DNA of 64,000 nt from Acanthopleuribacter pedis (GTDB lineage: Bacteria; Acidobacteriota; Holophagae; Acanthopleuribacterales; Acanthopleuribacteraceae). The notes under the pieces were generated by a model. That model made no database searches, had not been told where the DNA came from, and was given only the letters and a program-made list of their open reading frames with translations. The DNA lies in contig NZ_JAFREP010000004.1 of assembly GCF_017377855.1 (NCBI RefSeq), positions 62,001-126,000 of the forward strand. The letters are read 5' to 3'. The translations under genes were made by a program, and so were the position numbers. Shown piece after piece: positions 1 to 8,685 of this stretch (position 1 is the first letter of the stretch; the number at the start of each line of letters is the position of its first letter).

Positions 1-2145
1 GAAATTGGGGTGGAAGCGGTTGATGCCGCGCGTACCGCCGAAGAAGAGTTCGCCGGATGGCGATTGCGCCAACACGCCGGCGTTAAATTCGAGCATGACG
101 CCCTCGCCGGTGCCGAAACGGCGCCAACGCGTGCCGTCCGCACCGCGCAGGTTAAGGCCTTTATTGGTGGCCACCCACATGTCGCCGTTCACATCGGTGA
201 CGATCCCATTCACGACCTGGCTGGCCAAACCGTCGTCCTCGCCGAAACGCTGGAACCCTTTCTCCATGCCGCGCCACAGACTTAAACCACCGCCGTCGGT
301 GCCGATCCAAATGCGGCCTTGCGGGTCCTCGTGCAGGGTGAGCACGAGGTCATGGGGCAAACTGTCGCCCGCATCGGGGTTGTTGCGGAAATGGATAAAA
401 CCGTCGCGGTTCGGCAGTTTCAGGTTGAGCCCACCGCCGAAGGTGGCCACCCACAAACGGTGCTGACTGTCGTAGAGCAACGCGCTGACCTGGTTCATCG
501 AAAGCGCATTTTCCCGCGCGGTATCGGCGGCAAATACGGTGGTTTCACCACTTTTGGTGTCGTAACGCAACAAGCCGCGGCGGTAGGTGCCGACCCAGAG
601 TTCATCCCCCCCGCCCGCGGCCAAGGCGGTCGGGGTCCAGTCACCCTCGAAAGGTACCTTCACGGCACGGGTGCGGCCGGTTCTGGGATCGTAACGCAAC
701 AGGCCGCGGCGGTAGGCACAGACCCAAAGCTGGTTGTCGCGGTCGGCTTGGACGGCGAGGATTAAGGTGGTTTCTTGGTCGGCGCGACGCGGTTGCGCCG
801 AATCGTCGAGGCGATGGTAGGTAAAGCGGTCGGCGGCGGTATCCAGGGAAACCAGACCGTGGCTCCAGGTGCCGATCCACAGGCGTTCGTCCCCATCGAC
901 GGCCATCGAAAGCGGCACAAAACGACCGGGGCTGTGGGGATGGTCGGGGAACACATCGTAACGGGCAAACTGACTCAAACCGCGCGCGAATTTGTTAATG
1001 CCTTGGCCGCCGGTCCCAACCCAGATCACACCGGATCGATCCTCGAACAAACGCCACACCTGGTTGCTGCTAAGGCTTTTGGGGTTGACGGCGGAGAAGG
1101 TGAAGTGGTCGAAGGTGCGGCCGTTGTCGCTGCTGCGGTTGAGACCGTCGTCGCGCGTACCCACCCACAAATCACCGTGGCGGTCGCGCAGCAGGCTCCA
1201 TACCTGGCGCCCGCTCAAGCCGCGTGGATCGCCGTCGCGCGGTTGGATGACCGCCACGTCGCCGGTGCCGCGGTTCATGCGGTGCAAGCCGTCTTGGCTG
1301 CCGATCCACAGGGTGCCGTCGGGCTCGGGTAACAGGCACAGAATGGTGTCGGAGGCCAGACCGCGTGCGGTGGTCCAACGTTCGATTTGGTTGGTGCGCG
1401 TGTCGAGCGCCAGCAAACCGTCGCGTTCGGTACCCAGCCACAGGCGACCTTCCTTCGACCAAGCCAAGGTTTGCAGGAAGGGGGTTTGTTTGAGGTCAGG
1501 ATGCTCAAAGGGGACGGCACGCACGACGGCGCGTTCGGAATATGCGGCTGCATCGATGCGAAACAAGCCGTGGGGCCGGGCGGCGATCCACAGGCGGCCC
1601 TCGCCGTCGAGGCACAAACCGGTGATATGGGCTTGGCCGGCGTCTTGGTTGATGGGCAGTGGTTTGTGGATGAAACGATCCTGGGCGGTATCAAAAAAGT
1701 ACAAACCGCCGCGGCGCGTGCCGACCCACAAGCCGCCGGGCACGGCCTGCAACGCGGTAATGCCGCCTTGGGTGACCTCACCCTCGGTACTTTTCGGCCG
1801 CAAGACGCGGAACTGGTAACCGTCGTAGCGGTTCAAACCGTCCTGGGTACCGAACCACATGAAACCATGATGATCTTGTTCAACGGCCAACACGCGGCTC
1901 TGGGACAAACCTTCTTCGAGCGCGAGGTGGTCGAAATAAACCGGTTCGATGAACGCGTGGAGCGGTGTCACCGCGCTTGCCGACAGCATGAGCAGCAACA
2001 AACAACGCCATGCCGGGCCGGCTGAATAAGACGCGCCGTGATCGTCTGAGCGGCGCGCCGCGCTCGCATAACTTACCAAGATGTTGCACAGCGTATGGCA
2101 ACGCTTGGTAAACCATGTGAACTGAAATCGGTGGTTGCTTTTCAA
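1..2145 (-). CDS. Two-component regulator propeller sensor protein (partial, C-terminus beyond window)
   Basis: About 715 codons are read and the frame stays open to base 1. After a hydrophobic stretch (LLLLMLSASA, about residues 49-58) comes the classic start of these sensors, GLSQSRVLAVEQDHHGFMWF followed by GTQDGLNRYDGYQF. Many propeller repeats follow (for example LWVGTRRGGL, LWIGSQDGLHRM, LWVGTYRRGLLRYD, IWIGTDGGGLSLW), so this is a periplasmic two-bladed beta-propeller sensor. In this family a Y_Y_Y domain, a membrane helix and a histidine kinase, GGDEF or DNA-binding output usually follow; that part is not visible. I chose the TTG at 2145 because AGGAG lies seven bases upstream (2153-2157) and I found no in-frame ATG before the hydrophobic stretch. 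The long polar leader before that stretch is odd, so the start is less certain than the family. It is the last gene read before the edge and is transcribed away from the spacer at 2146-2320. Confidence 0.85.
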   Translation of the reverse strand, partial: MKSNHRFQFTWFTKRCHTLCNILVSYASAARRSDDHGASYSAGPAWRCLLLLMLSASAVTPLHAFIEPVYFDHLALEEGLSQSRVLAVEQDHHGFMWFGTQDGLNRYDGYQFRVLRPKSTEGEVTQGGITALQAVPGGLWVGTRRGGLYFFDTAQDRFIHKPLPINQDAGQAHITGLCLDGEGRLWIAARPHGLFRIDAAAYSERAVVRAVPFEHPDLKQTPFLQTLAWSKEGRLWLGTERDGLLALDTRTNQIERWTTARGLASDTILCLLPEPDGTLWIGSQDGLHRMNRGTGDVAVIQPRDGDPRGLSGRQVWSLLRDRHGDLWVGTRDDGLNRSSDNGRTFDHFTFSAVNPKSLSSNQVWRLFEDRSGVIWVGTGGQGINKFARGLSQFARYDVFPDHPHSPGRFVPLSMAVDGDERLWIGTWSHGLVSLDTAADRFTYHRLDDSAQPRRADQETTLILAVQADRDNQLWVCAYRRGLLRYDPRTGRTRAVKVPFEGDWTPTALAAGGGDELWVGTYRRGLLRYDTKSGETTVFAADTARENALSMNQVSALLYDSQHRLWVATFGGGLNLKLPNRDGFIHFRNNPDAGDSLPHDLVLTLHEDPQGRIWIGTDGGGLSLWRGMEKGFQRFGEDDGLASQVVNGIVTDVNGDMWVATNKGLNLRGADGTRWRRFGTGEGVMLEFNAGVLAQSPSGELFFGGTRGINRFHPNF

Positions 2146-2235
2146 TTCCCGTCTCCTAACACCGGGCAACGCATCGATCAAGGTTTCGGCCTTTGCCAAA
2201 CCACGAACCTTACCCTGCCGGTTGCCCATCAATTG

Positions 2236-2266
2236 CTCGGGAACCAACCGTTACCGGTGCCCCGAG
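2236..2266. repeat. Inverted repeat in the leader of the propeller gene
   Basis: CTCGGG and CCCGAG enclose a 19-base loop that itself contains an ACCGTTACCGGT-like inner palindrome. It lies about 90 bases upstream of the propeller gene start on the minus strand. It could be an operator or a leader hairpin. I did not recognise a known riboswitch. Confidence 0.3.
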
Positions 2267-2322
2267 ACAGGGTCACCTACTTCCCAGTACGTAACCCGAC
2301 CCGTCGTCATAGATTAAAGTGA

Positions 2323-2357
2323 AAACCCGCCGGTAGACCCAAAAACCGGCGGGTTTG
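2323..2357 (-). terminator. Rho-independent terminator after the triplicated secreted protein
   Basis: AAACCCGCCGGT and ACCGGCGGGTTT form a 12-bp stem with a loop of about 9 bases. Read on the minus strand the stem is followed by a short T-rich run. It lies just beyond the stop codon of the secreted-protein gene. Confidence 0.75.
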
Positions 2358-2362
2358 TCGCA

Positions 2363-5017
2363 TTACTTTTTCGGATCAATGCGGATGTGAAGCAAATCAA
2401 GGACCGATTTGGCTTCGGTTTTGTTTTCAGACGACCATTTGCGGGCCGCTTGGCGCAAATCCTCGATGGTGTTTTGGCCGTCGCCGTTGAGGTCCAAACC
2501 GTCGGGGTTCACCAATATCACGGCAAAAGCCTCACCCACGCGGCCGAGGTTGTCGGTCACGAGAACACGCATGCTCACGGTGCGGCCCGGCAGCGGATCG
2601 TAAGCCAAAGAAAAGTCCTGGCTAAGAATGGCGCCCGTTTCCAAGTTCTCCCAACGAATGGCATTCGGAACAACCCCGTCGGGCAGCAAGGCGTCGAGGG
2701 TGATCACTTCCAAACCCTGTACAGAGATTTCGGGATCGATGCGCAGCGGCAAATCGGTTTGGGTTTGGGCAATTTGCAAATCGCCGGTTAAAGAGAGGGG
2801 AACCAAATCACCCAGTTGAATTTGGTTCTGGATTTGGGCGGTTTCGACGCCAACGGTTTGGAAATCGAAGGAGTCGGCGTTGAACTCGATGAATGAGGGC
2901 GTGGGCAACACAAAGGAGGTTAAATCCATACCAAGATGGGTATCAATCACATCGCCAAAAGCGCCGTTATTATTTGGGTTTAATGTGTTTCCAGCCAGGT
3001 TGGCGCGACCTTGGCTGAAGGCGGTGCTGTTGCGGGTGAAAGACTCAACCGCGGAATCGGCCAGCACAAACTCCACCACATCACGGGTGTTCGGGGAACT
3101 GGTGCTGTTATTCACCCGAATCCATCGGGAAGTCGGCGTGGTAACTTTCAACCAAATTTCGTTCTCGTTGGCCTTCCAACGAACGATTTGCAAGGTATCC
3201 GGGGGCGCCACCAATTCGGCATGGACCTCGGGATTCTCCAACACGCGCAGCGCCAGGGAAATCGGTTGGCCTTGGTTGGCAACGGTATCAACCCGGGTTT
3301 CGCACAAAACGGCACCGCCGGAGAGGCGGAGGCGCAAATATTGCGGCCGATTTTCAGCAGCGCCGGGAAACACGTCACCCTCGATTCGAAACCGCATCTG
3401 GCCGGTGCGTTCACATGTTCCGTCCTCGAACACGTCACGGACAGTGGTGGTGAGATGCACGATGGCATTGGCATCGGGGAACAATCGGGAGGCACGGCCC
3501 AATGGGATTTCCTCGCTAAACAAGAAGATGCCGTCGCGGAAGATGATCTGGGCCGGATCCGCCGCGGTTTCCACCCCGGCGGTAGTGTCATCCCAAGCGG
3601 AAGGTATCATTTCCAGCACACTGTCTTCAGCCGGGGCCGGCAAGGGTTCGAAGTTAGAGGAGGAGGCGTCGATAAACAGGGTGGTGGATACAGCGTCGAC
3701 CCGGTCACCGGAAGTCGTGAGATTGCGGGTGTTAAAGGGTAAGTTGGCGCGGTTTTCCACGAAAAGATCGCGGCTGGCATCGTGGGAATTGTCGGTGGAA
3801 CCCAGCAGGGTAAAACGCACAGAATGGACAACGGACGGCGGCAAGGATTCCAAACCGTCGCGGATCCAGTTCTCGGTGGAAGCGGTGAGTTTCAACCAAA
3901 CGGCCGATTCACCTGCCACCCAGCGCACGATAGACAAGGCATCGTTGGGCACATTTAGGGTCGGGCCGTCGCCAAATTCTTCCAGGAAAAGGGCTAGATA
4001 AATGGGATCGCTACCGGGAGCCACCAAGGTTTCGCAGAGGGTTGAACCGTGGTTTAGATCAAACTTGAGGTAGGCCGGTTTTTCGCGAGAAACGTTGGAA
4101 AACCCATTGTTCACGAAACGCCCAAAGGCCACTCCGGCCCGTTCACAAAATCCGCGATAGTGGAATTCATTCACCGTGGTTTCCCAACGCAAGGCAGGGC
4201 TGCTGCCACCGTCGCCATTGTTCAAGGTGCCGCGGCCGATGATCCTTTCGTCAGAAAAGGCAACCGAGGTTAATTGTCCCAACTGAATGGCGAAGTAATC
4301 GGCGGAGGTTTCCACACCGTTCGTCTGACTGTCAAAAACAATCGGATCAATATTCAGCGTGGTTTCTTCAGGCCGGCCAATCACCTCAATGGCTTCGAGG
4401 TTGCTTTGGGAAAGATCCACCTCAATCAGAGTTCCCACCGGCGGGGATGAAGGAATATCGGAACGGTTGAGATCACGGGTGGGAAACGGCAAGCTGGCAC
4501 GACCCAAGGTGAACTCGGTTTGGTAGACATTGACATAACCTTGGATATCCAAACCGAGGTCAAAATTAACCCGTCCGCTGGGTGAAGGCGGAACAGGCGT
4601 CTCGTTGAACATTAACCAACGCGAGCTGCTTTCGGAGACACGCAGCCAAATCTCAGGCTCACCCGCACGCCAGCGCACGATTTGAACAGCGGTGGGATCC
4701 GCGTTGATCGTATAACCCGGCGCATCAACCTCCATTGGAATCAGTATGGGATCCAGGTTTTTGCTTGGGTTCACGATATCCCGACACGTGAGCGCCCCAT
4801 GATCGAGACGTAGGCGAATATAGTGGGGGTTTGCCGGTGAGGCGTCGGCAAAGTCATCAGAAGTAACCGAAAATCCAATCCGACCGGTGAGGGCGCAGAC
4901 ATCGCGGATAAAAACATCGCGAACGGTTGTTCTTAATTCAATATCCGCCTGAAGCGGCTGGAAAAATAACCCACTGAGCAAGAGGGGAAACCAAAAAGAC
5001 ACTCGATTGTTCAACAC
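2363..5017 (-). CDS. Secreted protein with three internal repeats and a dockerin-like C-terminal motif
   Basis: Function unknown; 884 aa from a GTG start. GTG at 5017 is preceded by AAGGA seven bases away and gives a clean signal peptide (hydrophobic FWFPLLLSGLFF, cleavage near QA-D). The open frame continues upstream to 5137 but without a better ribosome site. Three modules of about 240-270 residues repeat the same landmarks: a start like TTVRDVF...C, a YxRLRLxxGAxxC segment, and a block like IVRWRAGEPEIWLRVSESSS, followed by RW and a longer linker ending in QIQLG. Each module has a conserved cysteine pair, which suggests disulphides outside the cytoplasm. The C-terminus carries GLDLNGDGQNTIEDLRQAAR, one calcium-binding EF-hand/dockerin-type loop (D-N-D-Q pattern). 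A terminator follows the gene. It may be a surface or secreted adhesion or scaffold protein; that is inference. Confidence 0.85.
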   Translation of the reverse strand: MLNNRVSFWFPLLLSGLFFQPLQADIELRTTVRDVFIRDVCALTGRIGFSVTSDDFADASPANPHYIRLRLDHGALTCRDIVNPSKNLDPILIPMEVDAPGYTINADPTAVQIVRWRAGEPEIWLRVSESSSRWLMFNETPVPPSPSGRVNFDLGLDIQGYVNVYQTEFTLGRASLPFPTRDLNRSDIPSSPPVGTLIEVDLSQSNLEAIEVIGRPEETTLNIDPIVFDSQTNGVETSADYFAIQLGQLTSVAFSDERIIGRGTLNNGDGGSSPALRWETTVNEFHYRGFCERAGVAFGRFVNNGFSNVSREKPAYLKFDLNHGSTLCETLVAPGSDPIYLALFLEEFGDGPTLNVPNDALSIVRWVAGESAVWLKLTASTENWIRDGLESLPPSVVHSVRFTLLGSTDNSHDASRDLFVENRANLPFNTRNLTTSGDRVDAVSTTLFIDASSSNFEPLPAPAEDSVLEMIPSAWDDTTAGVETAADPAQIIFRDGIFLFSEEIPLGRASRLFPDANAIVHLTTTVRDVFEDGTCERTGQMRFRIEGDVFPGAAENRPQYLRLRLSGGAVLCETRVDTVANQGQPISLALRVLENPEVHAELVAPPDTLQIVRWKANENEIWLKVTTPTSRWIRVNNSTSSPNTRDVVEFVLADSAVESFTRNSTAFSQGRANLAGNTLNPNNNGAFGDVIDTHLGMDLTSFVLPTPSFIEFNADSFDFQTVGVETAQIQNQIQLGDLVPLSLTGDLQIAQTQTDLPLRIDPEISVQGLEVITLDALLPDGVVPNAIRWENLETGAILSQDFSLAYDPLPGRTVSMRVLVTDNLGRVGEAFAVILVNPDGLDLNGDGQNTIEDLRQAARKWSSENKTEAKSVLDLLHIRIDPKK

Positions 5018-5246
5018 CGTATCATCCTTAAAAAAGCGGCTGTGGCAAACGCCGATAAGCCGGTCGGCATTATGGGCCGAACACGGCATGTGGCACACGA
5101 GACCCAGGGGTGGTGAGCCCGTGTGAGACCCAAGCAACGACCAGGAGATCGTTGACGGTCACAGAAGTCATGAAGTTCCAAGCCCTGTTTGGCGCCTCAA
5201 GGCGCGGGCGCCTGAAAGAAGCGAAAAACAGGATGGGGATTCGGGG

Positions 5247-5270
5247 AATCCTTGTGAGAAATGCGGGTTA
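5247..5270. repeat. Family-1 repeat, right-end remnant
   Basis: AATCCTTGTGAGAAATGCGGG followed by TTAA matches the right terminus of the family-1 element. I find no matching left end, so this is a half-copy. Confidence 0.7.
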
Positions 5271-5877
5271 AAGGTTTGCATACTTAAAAAACGCGGGCCG
5301 GAACGCGTCCGTCCGGGTAGGTTCCCTCGTTTCCATACAACGGAAAAAGGGACACACCTGGGGATTAGGCATTTTTTAAGAAGCGAAGACCAAGCTAGAC
5401 CAAAAGGCCGCAACACCGGGATAAGTTCCAACAAGGTTGCGAATCATCGTTTTATAAATAAAGACGCCGGCCGACACGGATAAGGTCCGTTTCAACGATA
5501 GACCGGCTGTTTTATTCTAACCATAATTGGTCGGTGCTTGGTCGAAAGACCGTGAGCGGCTCGTCGACGTATTTTCCCCGTAAGTCGCCCGCTCCACGCC
5601 ACAAGGGCAACAAAACAAGCTTGTTAGAAACCACCACGGAGAAAAGCCACCTTCGCTTCGTTGCACATCTTTACCCGAACCCTTACAAAGCGATTTGGGA
5701 CGCTCACCAGGGTCGGGACAGCGTTGTGCGGTTGAGAACCGCCACGGTACGCACCTTCGATCCCCATCCTCACCGGAAAACCGGGAGAACCGGCTTATGA
5801 CCACGACCCACTGCCCCGGGCCGTGGGAACACCGGTCCCAACGACTTTCACCCGTCGAACCTGCAAATCCACAAGTA

Positions 5878-6070
5878 GCTCGCATTTCTCACAAGGAGTT
5901 CTGCTACGAAGCCGAAACCCATGCGATTACTTCGTTTACTCGGTCGAGCCGCCTTCGCCGTAGCGCTGCTACGCCGAAAGGTCGGACCCCTGTGTCGTCT
6001 CTCGGTCGCAATCTTTGTACTCACAAGGCTTTCTGCTTCTCGCAACGAATCCTTGTGAAAAATGCGTGCT
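5878..6070 (+). mobile_element. Family-1 MITE-like repeat, full-length copy, slightly decayed
   Basis: About 190 bp with termini CTCGCATTTCTCACAAGG and CCTTGTGAAAAATGCG. Its interior matches the copy at 25971-26160 in reverse orientation almost base for base, including GCCGAAAGGTCGGACCC and GTCGTCTCTCGGTCG. No coding capacity. The flanking CTAA/CTAG duplication seen in other copies is degraded here. Confidence 0.8.
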
Positions 6071-6202
6071 GGGTGAAGGATGGAAAATCGGCGGTTTGAC
6101 CGGCGAGGCATCTCGCCTACCTCGCCACGAAACCGGAAACCGATTTCGGCCGTTGGTTCACCATTGCTGACTATTGTCTCTGCCAAACAAAAATCACCTT
6201 TG

Positions 6203-6269
6203 CTAACCCCGCATTTCTCACAAGGAATTCAGCTTCTCGCGACGAATCCTTTTGAGGAGTGCGGGCTAA
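6203..6269. mobile_element. Family-1 MITE-like repeat, short copy with CTAA duplication
   Basis: A 59-bp element (6207-6265) made of the two termini nearly back to back, flanked on both sides by CTAA (6203-6206 and 6266-6269). It lacks the roughly 130-bp interior of the full-length form. Confidence 0.8.
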
Positions 6270-6514
6270 ACCACCCGCGGTTCCCATCAACCTTCCCGTG
6301 CCTGACCCGAACCGGGGGCGTGGAAAGCTGAAAGGAAACGCGGGCCGGCGGGATCAAACCAACCGGTTTGGCGAAGCCGTGCTTGCCAAACTGGACCCAG
6401 TTTATTTCAAGAGCAGACGGCTGAAAATAGAGCCAAAGTCATGTTTTTGGGGTCATGGTTTTGTTTTTGGGACCCTGCCGCGGGCTGAACCCATCGGCAC
6501 AACGACGGCGACAA

Positions 6515-7174
6515 TTAATTTCGCTCGACCAGATTGTTTTCCCAGGCCCAGGTGACGGCCTCGGCACGTGAGCGCAAACCCAGTTTGTTGTAGATGTTGG
6601 TGACATGGTTTTTCACGGTGCCGAGGGAAATAAAGAGCTGTTCGGAAATGGAGGGGTTGTCGAGGCCTTCGGCAATCAAGGTGAGGACCTGCTTCTCGCG
6701 TTTGCTAAGGCGCGCGGCGGTGGTTTGGCTTTGTTTCTGGGTTTCGCGCCAGGCATCGTGTTTGGCGCGAATGCGGTCGCTGAGCCAGCCTTTTTCACCC
6801 AGGGCCACGCCTTCGACAGCTTGAATAATCCGGTCCGGCATTTCTTCTTTGGTGAGATAACCGTAGGCACCCAGCTCGAGAATGCCGTTAATGAACTGAA
6901 TTGAATCGTAAGCACTTAGCGCCAAAATGCGTACATCGGTACCCTGACCGGCGAGGCGTCGCGCCACCTCAACCCCGTTGAGGCCGGGCATTTCCATATC
7001 CATCAGCAACACGTCGGGCCGCAGCGTGACGGCTTTTTCCAAGGCTTCTTGGCCGTTGCCGGCTTCACCAATCACTTCAATACGTTCGGAGAGGGAAAGG
7101 AGATCGCGAACCCCGGAACGAACAATGGGATGGTCGTCCGAGAGAAGTACACGAATGTTGCCGGCCGTGGTCAT
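6515..7174 (-). CDS. NarL/LuxR-family response regulator
   Basis: A 219-aa DNA-binding response regulator. The receiver domain fills residues 1-125, with the acidic pair D13-D14, phosphoacceptor D59 (VLLMDMEMPG) and a lysine in the LTKEE loop near 109. A LuxR-type helix-turn-helix occupies about 150-215 (LSKREKQVLTLIAEGLDNPS, then ISLGTVKNHVTNIYNKLGLR). Length is normal for the NarL/FixJ class. The cognate kinase is not adjacent; the propeller sensor to the left could be a partner only if it ends in a kinase, which cannot be seen. No operon partner: repeat-rich spacer downstream, a 700-bp gene-free region upstream. The target genes are unknown. Confidence 0.93.
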   Translation of the reverse strand: MTTAGNIRVLLSDDHPIVRSGVRDLLSLSERIEVIGEAGNGQEALEKAVTLRPDVLLMDMEMPGLNGVEVARRLAGQGTDVRILALSAYDSIQFINGILELGAYGYLTKEEMPDRIIQAVEGVALGEKGWLSDRIRAKHDAWRETQKQSQTTAARLSKREKQVLTLIAEGLDNPSISEQLFISLGTVKNHVTNIYNKLGLRSRAEAVTWAWENNLVERN

Positions 7175-7870
7175 AGATGCTTGCTCCTAAGCTAAAGCTG
7201 GTGTCACCCATCGGGTTTTCTAGCAAAAGTGAAACCAACCGAGGGGACCTCATGAAATTTACGCTGAATTCCTATGAAAAGCTCAAAAAAGCCGGCAAAA
7301 CATGAAAAATCTTGGTACTCAATTAACCAAGGAGGCCGAGCAACCACCCGAAAACACTTTCAGGATTCCCCTTAAATTTAAACGAAGCGCGCGCATTTGG
7401 CTTGAAAAAGCTGTGAAAAATATCTCGGATCACGGGAAAACGATTTGGAAGAAAAGGGGTTATCCGGTATTTTTTGGGAATTTTCCAACGGCGGGCCCAC
7501 GGCGACCCCGATTCTGTTCTTGACAGGTCCCGCGCCACCCTCAATGATGGGCTTAGCTCGCTTCTCTCAACTGCATCCCACTTCTCAAGTGGCTTTCCCG
7601 GCGCCGATCCAAATCAACCCAATCTTTATATGGGATGGTTTATTCCGATGCGGCGGCTCGAAAACACCTAAACCGCAACCTGCTTAGGTGCCGTTTCCCC
7701 GGGAAAACAGACGCGACGCATTCCATTAAACGGCTTTCGCCGCCCGCGACCACCGCGCCATAGAGATGCGTTACCGCGAGCAGTAAACCTCGGCCCCCGC
7801 GCCCTTTTACCGCAAAAATGAATACCTTTTCAATAACGGTACCTTTTTTCCAATACCTAAGGAGTCTCTC
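7175..7870. other. Gene-free spacer
   Basis: About 700 bp between divergent genes. One 73-codon frame from ATG 7302 has no ribosome site and no recognisable content, so I do not call it. No repeat copy or RNA gene was seen. It should contain the promoters of the NarL-type regulator (minus) and of the chalcone-isomerase-like gene (plus). Confidence 0.5.
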
Positions 7871-8449
7871 GTGAGTAGCAACCTATTTCCCTTCAAAGTG
7901 CTTGTTTTGACCGGTCTTTTGGTGATCGGTTCCGGTTTGTTCGCCAAAGAAATCGGCGGCGTGACCTTGCCCGACACATTGTCCGTGGGCGGTAAAGACC
8001 TGGTCCTCAACGGCGCGGGCCTGCGCAAAAAGCTGTTTATTAAGGTGTACGCGGGTGGTTTGTACCTTCCCGCCAAAACCAAAAAAGGCGAGGACGTGAT
8101 CAACACGGACCAAGCCACGGTGATCCGTCTGCACTTCATTTACAACGGGGTTTCCGCCGACAAATTGACGGGTGCCTGGAACGACGGTTTCAAAGCGGCC
8201 ACCAAGGGCAACACCGGCGACATTCAAAAAGAGATCGACGCGTTTAACGCCTTGTTCACCGATGAAGCGAAAAAGAACGACGTTTACGACATCAGCTATG
8301 TGCCTGGCCAAGGCGTAGCCCTGAAAATCAACGGCACCGAAAAAGGCAAGGTTGAAGCGAGCGAAAAGTTTCGCAAAGCCCTGTGGGGCATTTGGTTGGG
8401 TAAAAAACCCGCCGACAGCGGTCTGAAAAAAGGCATGCTCGGTTCTTAA
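7871..8449 (+). CDS. Secreted chalcone isomerase-like protein
   Basis: 192 aa from a GTG start, chosen because TAAGGAG lies six bases upstream. The N-terminus is a signal peptide (LVLTGLLVIGSGLFA, cleavage near residue 25), so the mature protein is probably periplasmic. The segment EIGGVTLPDTLSVGGKDLVL, then GAGLRKKLFIKVYAGGLYLP, is the typical start of bacterial chalcone-isomerase-like proteins, and WLGKKPADSGLKKGMLG is the usual end. Bacterial members share the plant enzyme fold, but most have no proven isomerase activity; a lipid or fatty-acid binding role has been suggested for relatives. The gene is single, followed by a strong terminator and then a family-2 repeat. Confidence 0.85.
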   Translation: MSSNLFPFKVLVLTGLLVIGSGLFAKEIGGVTLPDTLSVGGKDLVLNGAGLRKKLFIKVYAGGLYLPAKTKKGEDVINTDQATVIRLHFIYNGVSADKLTGAWNDGFKAATKGNTGDIQKEIDAFNALFTDEAKKNDVYDISYVPGQGVALKINGTEKGKVEASEKFRKALWGIWLGKKPADSGLKKGMLGS

Positions 8450-8473
8450 AGGCCGGATGCCAAACCACCTAAA

Positions 8474-8511
8474 AAAGGGCGGCTTCCTCAGGGGAGCCGC
8501 CCTTTTTCTTT
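8474..8511 (+). terminator. Rho-independent terminator after the chalcone isomerase-like gene
   Basis: AAAGGGCGGCTTCC pairs with GGGAGCCGCCCTTT around a loop of about 4-5 bases, followed by a T-rich run (TTTTTCTTT). Strong and close to the stop codon. Confidence 0.9.
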
Positions 8512-8675
8512 AACCTAAGAAGCGCGATAAGAGCGTGGGATTTTCGTTAAAGATCTGGAGCGAAATGGCTTGAAACAAGCGGAAGCGCACCCGGTGGGTG
8601 CGGTGAGGATTTTTTCAGGCCGTTGCAGCCCAGAGGTTTAGCGAAAATCACCGCGTCAGCGCTTCTTAGGTTTAA
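8509..8675 (+). mobile_element. Family-2 MITE-like repeat, copy 1
   Basis: A 157-bp element (8514-8670) with ends CCTAAGAAGCGCG and CGCTTCTTAGG. Both flanks are TTTAA (8509-8513 and 8671-8675), consistent with a 5-bp target duplication. Internal landmarks are AAAGATCTGGAGCGAAATGG, the GCACCCGGTGGGTGC hairpin and GGCCGTTGCAGCCCAGAGG. Non-coding. Confidence 0.85.
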
Positions 8676-8685
8676 ATGCTCCGGT

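Larger units (their letters stand above)
5018..6514. other. Long gene-free spacer with family-1 repeats
   Basis: I see no convincing gene in these 1.5 kb. The longer open frames owe part of their length to repeat sequence (peptides such as NPHFSQG and CEKCG are read from the repeat termini). The spacer holds one family-1 half-copy (5247-5270), one full copy (about 5878-6070) and one short copy (6207-6265). An imperfect inverted repeat around 5457-5517 (CGCCGGCC ... GACCGGCTG) may be a decayed terminator. The density of repeats suggests a landing zone for these elements. Confidence 0.6.

Noticed and set aside
10..2025. Several plus-strand frames of 90-275 residues over the first 2 kb
   Set aside because: They are shadows of the minus-strand propeller gene, whose repeats give recognisable protein text and whose frame is unbroken.
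2146..2330. Possible c-di-GMP or other riboswitch before the propeller gene
   Set aside because: Some short motifs look suggestive, but I could not place the conserved core of any class.
5168..6331. Open frames containing NPHFSQG or CEKCG-type peptides
   Set aside because: These peptides are read from the family-1 repeat termini and recur wherever the repeat occurs, so they are not genes.
7302..7523. 73-codon frame in the spacer before the chalcone isomerase-like gene
   Set aside because: No ribosome site and no recognisable content.
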